Assembly: GCA_047972995.1 (NCBI GenBank)
Contig: JBKEBD010000013.1
Location: 117,112-181,111, forward strand
Length of the DNA stretch: 64,000 nt
Direction of reading: 5' to 3'
From: JBKEDC01 sp047972995
Lineage (GTDB): Bacteria; Bacteroidota; Bacteroidia; Bacteroidales; Prolixibacteraceae
The position numbers were made by a program, and so were the translations under genes. The notes beneath the pieces are model-generated. The model ran no database searches and had not been told where the DNA came from. It was given only the letters and a program-made list of their open reading frames with translations. Below, in pieces: positions 1 to 9,763 of this stretch (position 1 is the stretch's first letter; each line of letters starts with the position of its first letter).

Positions 1-1556
1 TGGTCTTTAATTTCAATAGCTTGAGCATGAGATTTTTTCGAGAAATAGCCCTCCATGTAGTGAATGTATGTTCCGAAGCCATAGCGATAAGCCAACCAGT
101 TTTGAAGTTGGAAAGCTTGCTTGCGCTCGAAACTCTTGTCGCTGATACAAATAGAACTTGGTCTCCACTCTTTAAAGCTGTGTCTTTTTCGAGCATTTTG
201 CAAGAACACTTGCAGCTTTCGGTTGATTTGAAAGAACGTGTTGGTGAAGATAATTTCAAATCCTTTTCTATCTTTATGGTAGTGCTGCACATAAAGATAG
301 ATGCCCGATATAGCAACAAATGCTAAGGTAGCATATAGTGCATTGATGCGGAACATGACATAAATGGCAGTTACGAATCCGATTAATGAGAAATACCATT
401 TCGATTGGAAAGATGGACGGTAAGAAGGCGATGAGCCGAAGTGGTTTAAGAACGAAATAAGACACAAAGCACCGTAAGTTACCATGAAGAACATCGAAAT
501 AATTTGAGCCACAGCATCTACATCGCCAATTGCCACAAAAATGAAAGCAATGAGGATGGTTACTAAAGTGGCATTTTTAGGCTCGCCTTTATCATCAACC
601 AATCGAAGGTATCCGTTCATTTTCGGACTTTGAAAAGCTTGGTCGACAGCTAGAGCCTGCAAGGTGCGAGGAGCTACCAAAACAGAACCAATGGCAGATG
701 AAATGGTAGAGGCCGCAAGCCCAATGGGAATAAGCCAATTACCTTGAACTGCAATGTCGCTCATGATAAGCTGATTGTTTGTTAAGTCTTCTGGCGATGC
801 CGAAGAAGCCAATTTCCACGTAATGAACAAATAAAGCACCATGCCAATTAGCGTAGCAGCAGTAGTTCCCAATGGAATTGATTTCGATGGGTTCTTGAGG
901 TCGCCAGAAAGTCCTACCCCGGCTGTCATTCCAGTGAAGGCGGGGAAGATAATGGCAAACACAATGAAGAACTGGTCGGCATTGCGGAAAGAAGAGTTGA
1001 CCAAGCTGAATCCTTCAGTTTGAGCAAATTCCGTAGTTCCAGCAAAGAAAGCAATGAGCGAAACCGCCAATATTCCCACAATGACATAAAGCGTTTTTAC
1101 GCCCATAGCAGCACCTTTAATTAGAATGAGTGCAGACAAAATAGCCATGGCCGGAATAGAAACGACTTGACGTGGCAAATCGAGCCCCCAATGTAGCGAA
1201 GCGTAGTCGAAAAGCGCCGAGAACGACTCGGTAAAAGCAATGACGTAGAATGCCACACTAATGGCCTGCGATAGATAGAGCGAAAAACCAATAGTAGCTC
1301 CAATGTTCAGCCCAAATGAACGTGAAATAATGAAGTATTCACCTCCACCTTCTACACGCTTGTTTGTGGCTAACTCCGATATGGCTAGTGCTGTGGGAAT
1401 TGTTACTAAGTGTCCCACAATAATGATGAGCACAATGCCCCAAAAGCCAAGTGTGCCAACACCATAGCCAAAGCGCAAGAAAAGAATAGCACCAAGAATG
1501 GTGGAAATAGCGGTAAAGAACACCGGAGCTGTTCCAAAGCCTTTTTTGTTGTTCAT
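1..1556 (-). CDS. Cation-chloride cotransporter-like APC permease (partial)
   Basis: This is an open frame reading from ATG at 1556 to the window edge, so the C-terminus is missing. The protein starts MNNKKGFGTAPVFFTAISTI and continues as a chain of hydrophobic segments. The early motifs GAILFLRFGYGVG and EGGGEYFIISRSFG, followed by an LSQAISVAFYVIAF-type helix, match the bacterial Na-K-Cl cotransporter-like branch of the amino acid-polyamine-organocation superfamily. About eleven membrane segments are visible before a soluble C-terminal part begins near residue 430. The expected role is ion-coupled transport at the inner membrane. The substrate cannot be told from sequence: chloride-coupled cations are suggested by the family, but amino acids remain possible. 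Confidence 0.8.
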   Translation of the reverse strand, partial: MNNKKGFGTAPVFFTAISTILGAILFLRFGYGVGTLGFWGIVLIIIVGHLVTIPTALAISELATNKRVEGGGEYFIISRSFGLNIGATIGFSLYLSQAISVAFYVIAFTESFSALFDYASLHWGLDLPRQVVSIPAMAILSALILIKGAAMGVKTLYVIVGILAVSLIAFFAGTTEFAQTEGFSLVNSSFRNADQFFIVFAIIFPAFTGMTAGVGLSGDLKNPSKSIPLGTTAATLIGMVLYLFITWKLASSASPEDLTNNQLIMSDIAVQGNWLIPIGLAASTISSAIGSVLVAPRTLQALAVDQAFQSPKMNGYLRLVDDKGEPKNATLVTILIAFIFVAIGDVDAVAQIISMFFMVTYGALCLISFLNHFGSSPSYRPSFQSKWYFSLIGFVTAIYVMFRINALYATLAFVAISGIYLYVQHYHKDRKGFEIIFTNTFFQINRKLQVFLQNARKRHSFKEWRPSSICISDKSFERKQAFQLQNWLAYRYGFGTYIHYMEGYFSKKSHAQAIEIKD

Positions 1557-1582
1557 GTGTATTTGTTATTGTTGTAAATAGA

Positions 1583-4342
1583 TTATTGAACTATGTAATT
1601 TAGAAATCCATTATTATTGCCTACAAGTATATTGAAATATTCTTGATTTGAATTCAATTTACCAATACTGAAATCAGTATTTCCCTGTAATGGGAAGCCG
1701 TCGTATTCCTTCCCATCTAGTGTAAGGAGGTGAATCTGATTTTTATTGGCGGTGGTTACTCCAATTCGAATATCATTTTTGCCGAAGGTAAACACGCGTG
1801 GTGTGTGGCTAATGTTTGAGTCGAACTTTGCTTCAAAGAGTTGCTTTCCTGTGCTGCTAAACGCCACAAGAATATGCTTTGCTGCAAAGATAAAATCATC
1901 ATATCCGTCGTTGTTTAAATCGTGAGCCACAAACTTATGGTCGCTGCCAAAATTGGCAAATTTCACCGTCTTGTGTGTTCCTTCAATGTATTGCATATGA
2001 ATAACTCCCTTGGTGTCGGTGGTGGCTATTGCTGGTTTTCCGTCGGTATTGATTAAGTAGATATCGTTGTCGGAATGTTCAAATTTTTCCACCGTGTTCT
2101 TTCTCGACTCCCCCGTGCGAGAAAGAATATAGGTGTTGTGCAAATCGGTATAGTAAATATAGTCTTTCTGGTCGATAACCCGATGCTGAATTGGGTTTGT
2201 AACTTCGGCATCTGTTTTGCTGGCCTTCCAACCTGTTACAATGTTTCCGTTTTTATCGTAGGCGTAAGTTTGCTTATTTTCGCAAGCCAAGAAAAAGCGG
2301 TAATTGCTGTTGCTCGAATAATCGAACACCGACACCCCATTGGTGGCAGGCGAACGAAGAGTAACCGGGAACTTCCCTACGTTGTTTCCGTTTCGATCTA
2401 AAATGTATAGCTTGTCGGCCGTGTTGAAAACATATTGCAATCGGGTGTTATTGTAGATGTCAATCTGATGAATTTGCCCGATGATTTTCCCACTGAGTTT
2501 AATTTTCCACACTTGCACCCCTTCTTTGTTAATAAGATAAAGATTGTCGTTTTGGTCTTGCACAATTACTTCTTTGTTCTTAGGGTCGCGATGGTTGTTT
2601 ACCAACTGAGGTTTGATGTTAATTCGAGCATCAAGTTGCGACGCCCATACGGCTTGAGGGGCTTCCTTCAAATGAGGATTAAAGTTTAGGAAGATGTTGT
2701 TCATGAACTTATCGCCCACGGTTGATATTTGCCAACCGATGGCTTGAAACTTACGAATTCCACTTTCATTTTCAGCGGCAATATTAGCCGTTTTAGTTTC
2801 TAAATAATGACTATAGGCTGGGAAGAACTTCGAGAAGTTGAGGTAGGCATAGACATTGGAATTAGAATTCATTTCTCGGTTGAAATCGTTGAAATGTTTA
2901 TCCTTGCTCAAGGTAGAGCGCAATACAAGCTGATGAATGTAGCTTTTCATGGCTGCTTCGCTATCGGCAAAAATGAGGTAATTGTTGTAGAAACACAGAT
3001 AGTTGCACGAGGCACTAGCAAACACCTGACCAAACACCAAGCTAGCACAGTCGCTAATGGGGAAGGAGTATATAGTGTGCGACTCCTTTTCATCCAGTGT
3101 GTAGGTGGTAGATTGCGACTCAAGTGTTACTCCTTGATTTCGGGCATTGCGTTCAAGAATAGGCATGAGCTCATCGCGAGCAATCGATTTGCTTTTGGTT
3201 TTTACCACAAAATAACGATTAGCATCTAACTGATTTTGAATGACAGAACCAAACACCAAGGCGAAATCATGGTCGGAGATATTTTGAAATGTACTTAAAA
3301 TGTTTTTCCCAAACGTCTTTTCCACAGCTTGAAGACGAGTTTCACGCTCGTAGTAGGCTTGGTTTTGTTGTTTGAGGTAGTTGGTGTAATTGGTTTGAAA
3401 TTTACCAAAATCTTCTAGGTTGACATTCAAAAATAGTGCTGCGTCTGAAGCAATGGCTTCGTTAATGCGAAAACGTTGCGGCTTCTGATTCTGGAATACA
3501 CTCAGATAGTTGTCGTGCAATTCATTGATGGTGCTATAGCCGTTGAGCCAAAACAAATTCTTTTTGTTGATAACATCATATTCACTCCAATGTGCAAAAG
3601 AGGCTACATCGTTGATGGTAGAGCGGAAATCTCGATTAAAAGCACGGTTGAGCAAGGTGGGAATATGAGCGTGATTCACAAAGATGTTGCACAACGAGCT
3701 GTGGCTCACCGTGGCATATAATTCGTTGAATCGCTCATCGTCCATTAGGTTGTTCGCATCTACTTGGCGAATAGATTCTTCCACCAACAAGCGACTAGCA
3801 CTCATAATGAAGATTCCGCCGTGGCAAGCAAAGAAATGCCCACCAATCACAGGGAAGTTAATGTACTGAATTTCCTGCTTATCGTATTCGAATGTTTGAC
3901 GTTTGAGCTTGCTTTCGTCGGCATAGTTTTTCAGCGCACGCATCAAATTATTCTCTTCGATTACTTTCTCTAAGCTGAAGCAAAATAAGGGCAACACGCC
4001 GTCTTTCCCTTGCAGGTTAAAGCTTACAAGAATGCTTTTATCTTCTAAAAAATCGCGAAGCAACTCGTGTTGAGTAAAGTTTTGGTCGAACCAATCCACT
4101 TGAGTTAGAAACTCATCGAGGAAGTTAGTTGCTTTCAGTTGAGCTATAAACTCACTATCGTTTTTCAGCGTATGGAGTAACTTTTCAGTATCAGGTATTT
4201 CAATCACTAAAGGCGATTGCTGAGAAACGGCTTTGAATGCTGAGTTTTCGGAGTACAAGGTGTTGTGCTCCGAAAAAACGTACCAGAGTCCGCCACTAAG
4301 TATAAGAAGTATTCCGATGATTATGAAAATAGACTTACGCAT
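1583..4342 (-). CDS. DUF3352-like membrane-anchored protein with C-terminal beta-propeller
   Basis: The 919-residue product has one N-terminal membrane helix (about residues 5-22, IFIIIGILLILSGGLWYVF) and a large body outside the membrane. The first 550 residues resemble the DUF3352-type proteins found in Bacteroidota. The last 330 look like a PQQ or FG-GAP beta-propeller: repeated strand pairs such as DKLYILDRNGNNVGKFP, and a calcium-loop motif DLNNDGYDD near residue 808. No catalytic motif is visible. It lies 26 bp from the transporter gene on the same strand. The role is unknown; an envelope scaffold or binding protein is an inference. Confidence 0.7.
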   Translation of the reverse strand: MRKSIFIIIGILLILSGGLWYVFSEHNTLYSENSAFKAVSQQSPLVIEIPDTEKLLHTLKNDSEFIAQLKATNFLDEFLTQVDWFDQNFTQHELLRDFLEDKSILVSFNLQGKDGVLPLFCFSLEKVIEENNLMRALKNYADESKLKRQTFEYDKQEIQYINFPVIGGHFFACHGGIFIMSASRLLVEESIRQVDANNLMDDERFNELYATVSHSSLCNIFVNHAHIPTLLNRAFNRDFRSTINDVASFAHWSEYDVINKKNLFWLNGYSTINELHDNYLSVFQNQKPQRFRINEAIASDAALFLNVNLEDFGKFQTNYTNYLKQQNQAYYERETRLQAVEKTFGKNILSTFQNISDHDFALVFGSVIQNQLDANRYFVVKTKSKSIARDELMPILERNARNQGVTLESQSTTYTLDEKESHTIYSFPISDCASLVFGQVFASASCNYLCFYNNYLIFADSEAAMKSYIHQLVLRSTLSKDKHFNDFNREMNSNSNVYAYLNFSKFFPAYSHYLETKTANIAAENESGIRKFQAIGWQISTVGDKFMNNIFLNFNPHLKEAPQAVWASQLDARINIKPQLVNNHRDPKNKEVIVQDQNDNLYLINKEGVQVWKIKLSGKIIGQIHQIDIYNNTRLQYVFNTADKLYILDRNGNNVGKFPVTLRSPATNGVSVFDYSSNSNYRFFLACENKQTYAYDKNGNIVTGWKASKTDAEVTNPIQHRVIDQKDYIYYTDLHNTYILSRTGESRKNTVEKFEHSDNDIYLINTDGKPAIATTDTKGVIHMQYIEGTHKTVKFANFGSDHKFVAHDLNNDGYDDFIFAAKHILVAFSSTGKQLFEAKFDSNISHTPRVFTFGKNDIRIGVTTANKNQIHLLTLDGKEYDGFPLQGNTDFSIGKLNSNQEYFNILVGNNNGFLNYIVQ

Positions 4343-4606
4343 AAGAAAAAAGTAGTGTTTTAAAGTTCAAAAATAATAAGAAAATCTGTATTGTCGAGTT
4401 AAAAGATAGAGTTTCGATTAAGCTTTTGTTGCCGAATTTCATTTAGGGCTGGTTAAAGCTTGTTTGAAGTGTTGGTAGAATTAAAAGATTCGAGTTTTAT
4501 TCGTCCGATTTTTTACCCTGAAATGAGCTTGAAGTCTTGTTGCTTGAAAGTTCAGGTTCTTCAAGCTAAACAGTTCTCCTGTTAATCGGGTGTAACGATA
4601 ATGTGC

Positions 4607-4614
4607 TATCTTTG
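4607..4614 (+). promoter_or_regulatory. Bacteroidota -7 box (TATCTTTG) for dusB
   Basis: TATCTTTG fits the Bacteroidota consensus TAnnTTTG. It ends five bases before the ATG at 4620, so the predicted transcript starts at or next to the start codon. No clear -33 TTTG lies 18-20 bp upstream. Confidence 0.55.
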
Positions 4615-4619
4615 TGCAT

Positions 4620-5633
4620 ATGAAGATAGGAAATATAGATTTGGGGCAAATGCCCTTGTTTTTAGCGCCGATGGAAGATGTTACTTACCAATCGTTTCGC
4701 ACCGTATGTAAGCAAAATGGTGCCGATGTTATGTACACTGAATTTGTGTCGTCGGAGGCTTTGGTGCGCGAGATAGAGAAAACCAAGATGAAGATGAAGC
4801 TTGATGATGCGGATCGTCCGATTGGTATTCAAATCTATGGTTACGACATAAACTCGATGGCTAATGCTGCACGCATGGCAGAGGAAATGGAGCCCGATTT
4901 TATCGACTTGAACTTTGGTTGTCCTATGAAGAAGATTGTGAAACGTGGGGCGTGTTCTGCACTTTTGCAAGATTTGCCAAAGATGCAAGCCATGAGTGAA
5001 GCGGTGGTGAAGGCGGTGAAACTGCCAGTTACGGCAAAAACAAGATTGGGTTGGGATGAAAACTCGAAATGTATTATGGAAGCTGCCGAGCGGTTGAATG
5101 ATGTGGGTATTTCAGCACTTACCATTCATGGGCGAACTCGAAGTCAGATTTATTCGGGCGAAGCCGATTGGACACTCATTGGTGAGGTGAAGAATAACCC
5201 TAAAATTACGATACCAATTATTGGAAATGGCGATATTAATGGACCCGAAAAGGCTAAAGCATTGCTCGATCAAACAGGTGTTGATGGTTTGATGATTGGA
5301 AGAGGAAGCATTGGTCGCCCTTGGATTTTTAACGAGGTGAAGCATTATTTAGCTACAGGCGAAATGCTACCTTATCCTACGGGTGAATTCATTGTGGCAG
5401 AGCTTCGCAAGCAGATGGAAATTACTACCGACTTTAAAGGCAATGAATTGAGTGCGATACGCATGATGCGACGACACTTCGCGCGATATTTTCCGGGTAT
5501 TTACAATTTCCGCCCACGCCGAGTTAAGTTGTTGCAAGCCGACACGAAAGCAGAGGTGGAACAAACGCTTGATGAAATATTGGAACATCACGGGCAAGAG
5601 CAAGTTGATTATACGAACATGAGTTTGAAATAA
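4620..5633 (+). CDS. dusB: tRNA-dihydrouridine synthase DusB
   Basis: This flavoenzyme reduces specific uridines in the tRNA D-loop to dihydrouridine. The protein (337 residues) has the FMN-barrel start LFLAPMEDVTYQSFR, the catalytic-cysteine motif DLNFGCPMKKIVKRGA, the HGRTRSQIYSGEADW segment and the phosphate-binding IIGNGDI and GVDGLMIGRGSIGRPWIF motifs, in the usual order. The length is normal for the family. A frame extension to GTG at 4614 exists, but that base is the last one of the -7 box, so ATG 4620 is preferred. It stands alone between the divergent DUF3352-like gene and the YkvA-like gene. Confidence 0.93.
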   Translation: MKIGNIDLGQMPLFLAPMEDVTYQSFRTVCKQNGADVMYTEFVSSEALVREIEKTKMKMKLDDADRPIGIQIYGYDINSMANAARMAEEMEPDFIDLNFGCPMKKIVKRGACSALLQDLPKMQAMSEAVVKAVKLPVTAKTRLGWDENSKCIMEAAERLNDVGISALTIHGRTRSQIYSGEADWTLIGEVKNNPKITIPIIGNGDINGPEKAKALLDQTGVDGLMIGRGSIGRPWIFNEVKHYLATGEMLPYPTGEFIVAELRKQMEITTDFKGNELSAIRMMRRHFARYFPGIYNFRPRRVKLLQADTKAEVEQTLDEILEHHGQEQVDYTNMSLK

Positions 5634-5722
5634 TTTTTAAACAAGGACTTAGCAAGTAATAGAGAACAAGGATAAGCCATTTTTGTTTAATAGGATATAT
5701 GACAAAATAGAAATCTAAAATT

Positions 5723-6151
5723 ATGAAAGAACCAAAAGATGTTGATTACGAAGAGGTGCTTAATGAAGATGGCGTAGAAAAGTACGCAAAGCATTATGAT
5801 GAGGAAACATTCCTCGATAAAGTGAAGGCTATTGCTGTTAAGGCAGGAGGTACTGTGATTTATGCCGCAATTTTGCTTTACGAAGTAATGCGCGACGATT
5901 ATATACCAATGAAAACAAAGGCTATTATTATAGCTGCTTTGGGTTACTTGGTGTTGCCTTTCGATATTATTCCCGATATTGCCCCTCTCTTGGGCTTTTC
6001 CGATGATCTTGCTGTGCTCATTTATGCCATAGCGCAAGTACGTGAGCTCATTACCCCAGTCATTCGTGGTCGTGCTATTGAAAAGGTTAAGGAGTTATTC
6101 CCTAGTCTTACTGAGGATGAATTGACAAAAATTCAAAAAACGGTACTGTAA
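5723..6151 (+). CDS. YkvA-like DUF1232 protein
   Basis: The 142-residue protein carries the DUF1232 core at about residues 60-100: a helix IPMKTKAIIIAALGYLVLP followed by FDIIPDIAPLLGFSDD. This is the signature of YkvA-like proteins, small predicted membrane proteins with no established function. The N-terminal 40 residues are acidic and charged. It follows dusB by 89 bp and is closed by a strong hairpin, so it is either the end of a dusB transcript or a single gene. Confidence 0.85.
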   Translation: MKEPKDVDYEEVLNEDGVEKYAKHYDEETFLDKVKAIAVKAGGTVIYAAILLYEVMRDDYIPMKTKAIIIAALGYLVLPFDIIPDIAPLLGFSDDLAVLIYAIAQVRELITPVIRGRAIEKVKELFPSLTEDELTKIQKTVL

Positions 6152-6201
6152 AGTAAATTGATATTTGCGCTATTACTCCATGAGTTGAGTAATGAAGAAC
6201 G

Positions 6202-6249
6202 ACAAGCGCCGTAGGTTCGGAATATTATTCCCAAACTTACGGCGCTTGT
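6202..6249. terminator. Bidirectional hairpin between convergent genes
   Basis: A long inverted repeat: ACAAGCGCCGTA at 6202 pairs with TACGGCGCTTGT ending at 6249, and an inner GGAAT/ATTCC lies between them. It sits between the ends of the YkvA-like gene (+) and the HAD gene (-) and can serve both, though the uridine tracts are weak. Confidence 0.65.
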
Positions 6250-6275
6250 GTTATAAGAAGATGTTTGTTGCTGTG

Positions 6276-7133
6276 TTAGTCTTCGTTCACCACGGCAGAT
6301 GCGCACACATAGTCGGGGATAATTCCCGAGCTTTTAATGCGGATGTCTGCCATTTCAGGAATAGTATTTCCGGTGAGTACCAAGGCTGTATCTACACCAA
6401 ATTTATTTCCGCCAATGATGTCGGTTTCTAGCGTATCGCCCACCATAAGAATTTCACGGCGGTGCAAATCGGGGTTATCTTCTTTGGCTCTTCGGAGGGC
6501 AAACATAAACATTTGGGCGTCGGGTTTTCCGAAGCGGATGAAGTGTTTGCCCGAAACTTTCTCTACCATATCGGCAAGTCCGCCAATGGCTATCGACACA
6601 TCGTGCTTGCTCACGGGGTAGTGTTTATCGGTGTTTGCCACGATAACCGGAATGTTTCGATTGCGTAGTAGGTTTACCGCCTTATTTAAATCTTCATCCC
6701 AATGAAAGCCCTCATCATCGAGAAAAACTAGGGCTGCAATATTGTCAATATGTGCTAAATCTAAATCCCGAATAGCAATGGTTTTCAAGCCGGCTTGCTC
6801 AATGTAGTGGGCCGATGATTTCGTGCCGATATATGCCACTTGTCCACCTTGCACCTTAATGGAAAGCCACTCGTGAGCGAGCATTCCCGACGAAATGATT
6901 TTATCTGCTGTAATGCAGTAAATACCGCGTTTTACGTAGCTGTCGGCCAAATCTTCGGGCGCACGCGAAGAGTCGTTGGTTACCACATAATAGTTGATGC
7001 CATTAGCATCGAGGAAGTCGAAGGTTTTTTGAATGTTTTCAATCATTCCCTTGTGGTTTTTCAACACCCCGAAGGCATCGAAGAAAATAGTTTTGTATTT
7101 AATGGCTACGTCTTGGAATTTTTGAATGTCCAT
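6276..7133 (-). CDS. HAD-IIA family phosphatase-like hydrolase
   Basis: The 285-residue protein has HAD class IIA architecture: nucleophile motif FFDAFGVLKNHKG (about residues 17-29), motif II VVTNDSS, a cap region, and motifs III/IV in GKPDAQMF and VGDTLETDIIGGNKFG. The second residue pair of motif I is A-F rather than x-Asp, so the usual general-acid aspartate (DxD) is replaced. The DVWGV/DAFGV form is known in a subgroup of this class. It is last in a same-strand set with the kinase-like gene (72 bp upstream) and the glutamine-synthetase-like gene, which suggests one pathway acting on a phosphorylated small molecule. The substrate is unknown. Confidence 0.82.
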   Translation of the reverse strand: MDIQKFQDVAIKYKTIFFDAFGVLKNHKGMIENIQKTFDFLDANGINYYVVTNDSSRAPEDLADSYVKRGIYCITADKIISSGMLAHEWLSIKVQGGQVAYIGTKSSAHYIEQAGLKTIAIRDLDLAHIDNIAALVFLDDEGFHWDEDLNKAVNLLRNRNIPVIVANTDKHYPVSKHDVSIAIGGLADMVEKVSGKHFIRFGKPDAQMFMFALRRAKEDNPDLHRREILMVGDTLETDIIGGNKFGVDTALVLTGNTIPEMADIRIKSSGIIPDYVCASAVVNED

Positions 7134-7205
7134 AATGTTAATGTGCTAATTCGGTAATGCAGCAAGGTGCTAATGCAGGCTTGCCCATTGATAATTCGTA
7201 ATTAA

Positions 7206-8246
7206 TTATAATTTCAATGCTTTAAGCAGTTTGTTTGTATCGAAATTAGTGTCGATGGCCGGGAAATAGGTGTTGTAGGCCTCTTCTTGCAGTTTTGTCA
7301 TGTATGATTCGCGGAAGAAATATTGTCCGTCTTTCATTACATAGTTCAAAATGAAGAAACGGTAGCACTCTTTAATGAGTCGAACTTCGCCCTCGCTAAG
7401 AGGGTAAACCTTATGATATTCCTTAAGGAAGAGAATGAAGCGATCCTCCATGAGTGGATCGATGAGGTAGCTAAACACGGTGCGGTCGCCAATGTCGGAA
7501 CACACCCGAGCGAAGAAATAGAAGTCCATCACACGGCTCGACATTCGGAACCAGTCGTAGTCCCAACGTGAGAAGAAGTTTCCTTCGCTAGTTACCGAAT
7601 AATTACCGATGTTCCAATCGACGAACACAGGCAAAATGTCAATTTCGGTGGCATAGTTGTATTCGTCGGTATTTTTCAGGAAGATGTCAACTTGTCGATT
7701 GAGAATGTCGGCGCGTTCGCCTTCTACGCGGAATGAGTCGTTGTTGATGCGTTTGCGCAATTGTAGCATATCGGTTACCACTGTTTTCGATGCCACGGGC
7801 AACTGAGGGGCAACGTTGTAGCAGGCTTTATGGAAGCGTGCCAACTCTCGACCCATTTTCTTAATGTGGCGTTCTTCTAATCGTTTGGGCGACTGCTGGT
7901 CGATTTGAATTGGGTTGTAGAACACCAACCAAGCCGAGCGGTCGTGGTAGAAGTAACGATAGATGAACAAATCGTTTTTCTTCTCTAGTGATTGCGCTAA
8001 AAACGATTGGTAGGGTGCTTCGAGGTTGTTCGCCAAGTTATTAATGATGATATGGTCTTCCTTGAAGTTGTCGAAGTTGCCATAATCGGATAGTTTAGCA
8101 AAAACGGGTTCGCGCTCGTAGAACGAAACTTTAAACACCGAGTTGGTAGAAACATTGGCACTTACGTTGATGATGCGCTTAATTTCATGTCGGTCGTCGA
8201 ATTCTTTCCATGCCTGACGAATGATTTTCTCTCTGATATCTTCCAT
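7206..8246 (-). CDS. APH/choline-kinase-like phosphotransferase
   Basis: The 346-residue protein has an aminoglycoside-phosphotransferase or choline/homoserine-kinase-like fold. The N-lobe shows VSTNSVFKVSF and EPVFAKLSDYG, with a lysine in the ATP-binding position. The catalytic loop is VFVDWNIGNYSV, where aspartate and asparagine sit as in HxDxxxxN although the histidine is replaced. The metal-binding aspartate is in FFSRWDYDWFRM. The gene is 45 bp from the glutamine-synthetase-like gene. The substrate cannot be read from the sequence; an amino alcohol or amino sugar is an inference from the neighbours. Confidence 0.75.
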   Translation of the reverse strand: MEDIREKIIRQAWKEFDDRHEIKRIINVSANVSTNSVFKVSFYEREPVFAKLSDYGNFDNFKEDHIIINNLANNLEAPYQSFLAQSLEKKNDLFIYRYFYHDRSAWLVFYNPIQIDQQSPKRLEERHIKKMGRELARFHKACYNVAPQLPVASKTVVTDMLQLRKRINNDSFRVEGERADILNRQVDIFLKNTDEYNYATEIDILPVFVDWNIGNYSVTSEGNFFSRWDYDWFRMSSRVMDFYFFARVCSDIGDRTVFSYLIDPLMEDRFILFLKEYHKVYPLSEGEVRLIKECYRFFILNYVMKDGQYFFRESYMTKLQEEAYNTYFPAIDTNFDTNKLLKALKL

Positions 8247-8291
8247 GATTGTTTTCGTTAGTTTTGTTCTAAATGGGGAATGGGCTGTGTG

Positions 8292-9641
8292 TTAAATGAT
8301 TTCAAAATAACGATTGATTTCCCAATCGCTCACTGCCTTTTCGTGTTGACTGCATTCCCATAAGCGAGTTTGGGTGAAATGTAGCACAAAGTCTTCGCCT
8401 AATAATTTGTTGGCTAGCGAGCTTTGTTGCATGATTTGTGCGGCATCGCGCAGATTGCCGGCAAGCATTGTGCGACCATCGGCATAGGCACTGCCTTTGG
8501 TTTCGGGTACGTCTAGTTTGAGTTGGTGTTTAATGCCATATAGTCCTGAGGCTAGAGCAGCCGCCATAGCTAAATACGGGTTGGCATCGGAACCCGGTAC
8601 ACGTAATTCTAGTCGTGCCGACTTGCCAACGCTAGGTAGCCATCGGAGAGCCACCGTGCGATTGTCAACACCCCAGCTCATGTTGTTGGGAGCCCAATCG
8701 CCACCATTTAGCCGCTTGTAGCTGTTAATGGTGGGGGCATACATGGGCAGAAGTTCGGGCAAGGCAAGTAAGATTCCTGCCATGAATTGTGAAGTAAGTT
8801 CGTTTGGTTCTTCCGATGTGCTGCTAAATAGATTTTGTTTGCGTTGATTGTCCCAAAGGCTCAGGTGCAAATGACCGCTGCAACCGGGTAGCTGTGCATT
8901 CCATTTCGCCATAAATGAAGCAGTGATGTCATGCTGATGCGCCAACTCTTTCACGGTGCTTTTAAAGAGCACTGCTTTGTCGGCAGCAAGGAGTACATCG
9001 TCGCAAGCAATGGCAGCTTCATACACTCCGGGTCCGGTTTCGGTGTGCAGTCCTTCAAGAGGCACATTGGTTTCTGCCATTACCCGAAATATGCGGTTGA
9101 AGTAGTCTTTATTTTGAATGGGGCGAAGCTGCGAATAGCCAAACATTCCGCTAGTAATGGGTTTCAGGTGGTCTTTTTTCACCTCGGTAGTTCCGCTTTC
9201 GAGTTGGTGAAAATTGAACCATTCAAATTCTTGCGAAAACAATGTTTTGAAGCCCATGTCGTCTGCCTGTTGTGCCACTTGCTGAAGCAAGGTGCGCGGA
9301 CAACAATGCCTCATGTGCGCATCGCGGTGCATATCGGCAAAGAAGAAAGGCGTGCCATCGTCGGTAGCAAGGTAGCGCAAGCTGCTCAAATCGATACTTG
9401 CTTTGCGGTCGGGATATCCGGTGTGCCACCCGGTGGCTGTTGTGTTGTTGTAGCATTGGTCGTTGCTGTCCCAACCAAAAATTACATCGCAGAAGCCCAC
9501 TCCAGAGCTGAGAACCTCTTTAAATTTGGCAATAGAAATTGCTTTGGTGCGCAATATGCCGTCCACATCTACCACGGCATATTTTATATATTGATGTTCC
9601 TTTTGAGCTAGCTCATGAAGGATACTTGCTTTGCTATCCAT
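8292..9641 (-). CDS. Glutamine-synthetase-like gamma-glutamyl ligase
   Basis: The 449-residue protein is of the type I glutamine synthetase fold. The N-terminal beta-grasp part has VDVDGILRTKAI. The catalytic part has SQEFEWF, TETGPGVYEAAI (true GlnA has GPGQ here), SGHLHLSLWD, NSYKRLNGGDWAP, DNRTVALRWLP and RLELRVPGSDANPYLAMA. These forms resemble the PuuA, GlnA3/GlnA4 and lengsin-like branch rather than canonical GlnA, so ligation of glutamate to an amine other than ammonia is likely. It is first of three same-strand genes with a kinase-like and a HAD gene. A TAnnTTYG-like box (TATCTTCG) lies about 30 bp upstream of the start. Confidence 0.85.
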   Translation of the reverse strand: MDSKASILHELAQKEHQYIKYAVVDVDGILRTKAISIAKFKEVLSSGVGFCDVIFGWDSNDQCYNNTTATGWHTGYPDRKASIDLSSLRYLATDDGTPFFFADMHRDAHMRHCCPRTLLQQVAQQADDMGFKTLFSQEFEWFNFHQLESGTTEVKKDHLKPITSGMFGYSQLRPIQNKDYFNRIFRVMAETNVPLEGLHTETGPGVYEAAIACDDVLLAADKAVLFKSTVKELAHQHDITASFMAKWNAQLPGCSGHLHLSLWDNQRKQNLFSSTSEEPNELTSQFMAGILLALPELLPMYAPTINSYKRLNGGDWAPNNMSWGVDNRTVALRWLPSVGKSARLELRVPGSDANPYLAMAAALASGLYGIKHQLKLDVPETKGSAYADGRTMLAGNLRDAAQIMQQSSLANKLLGEDFVLHFTQTRLWECSQHEKAVSDWEINRYFEII

Positions 9642-9763
9642 AAATTACACATCGAAATTATAGCAACGAAGATAAACAAAAAAAGAAGAGTAGGGGAATG
9701 AATGTCACATCTAAACCCTTTAGTTGCTCTTGTGACGACAAGATTTAAAGTTATGCCGTTGTT

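Noticed and set aside
8931..9611. 226-residue plus-strand frame inside the glutamine-synthetase-like gene
   Set aside because: It is antisense to a gene with clear motifs and has no recognisable domain of its own.
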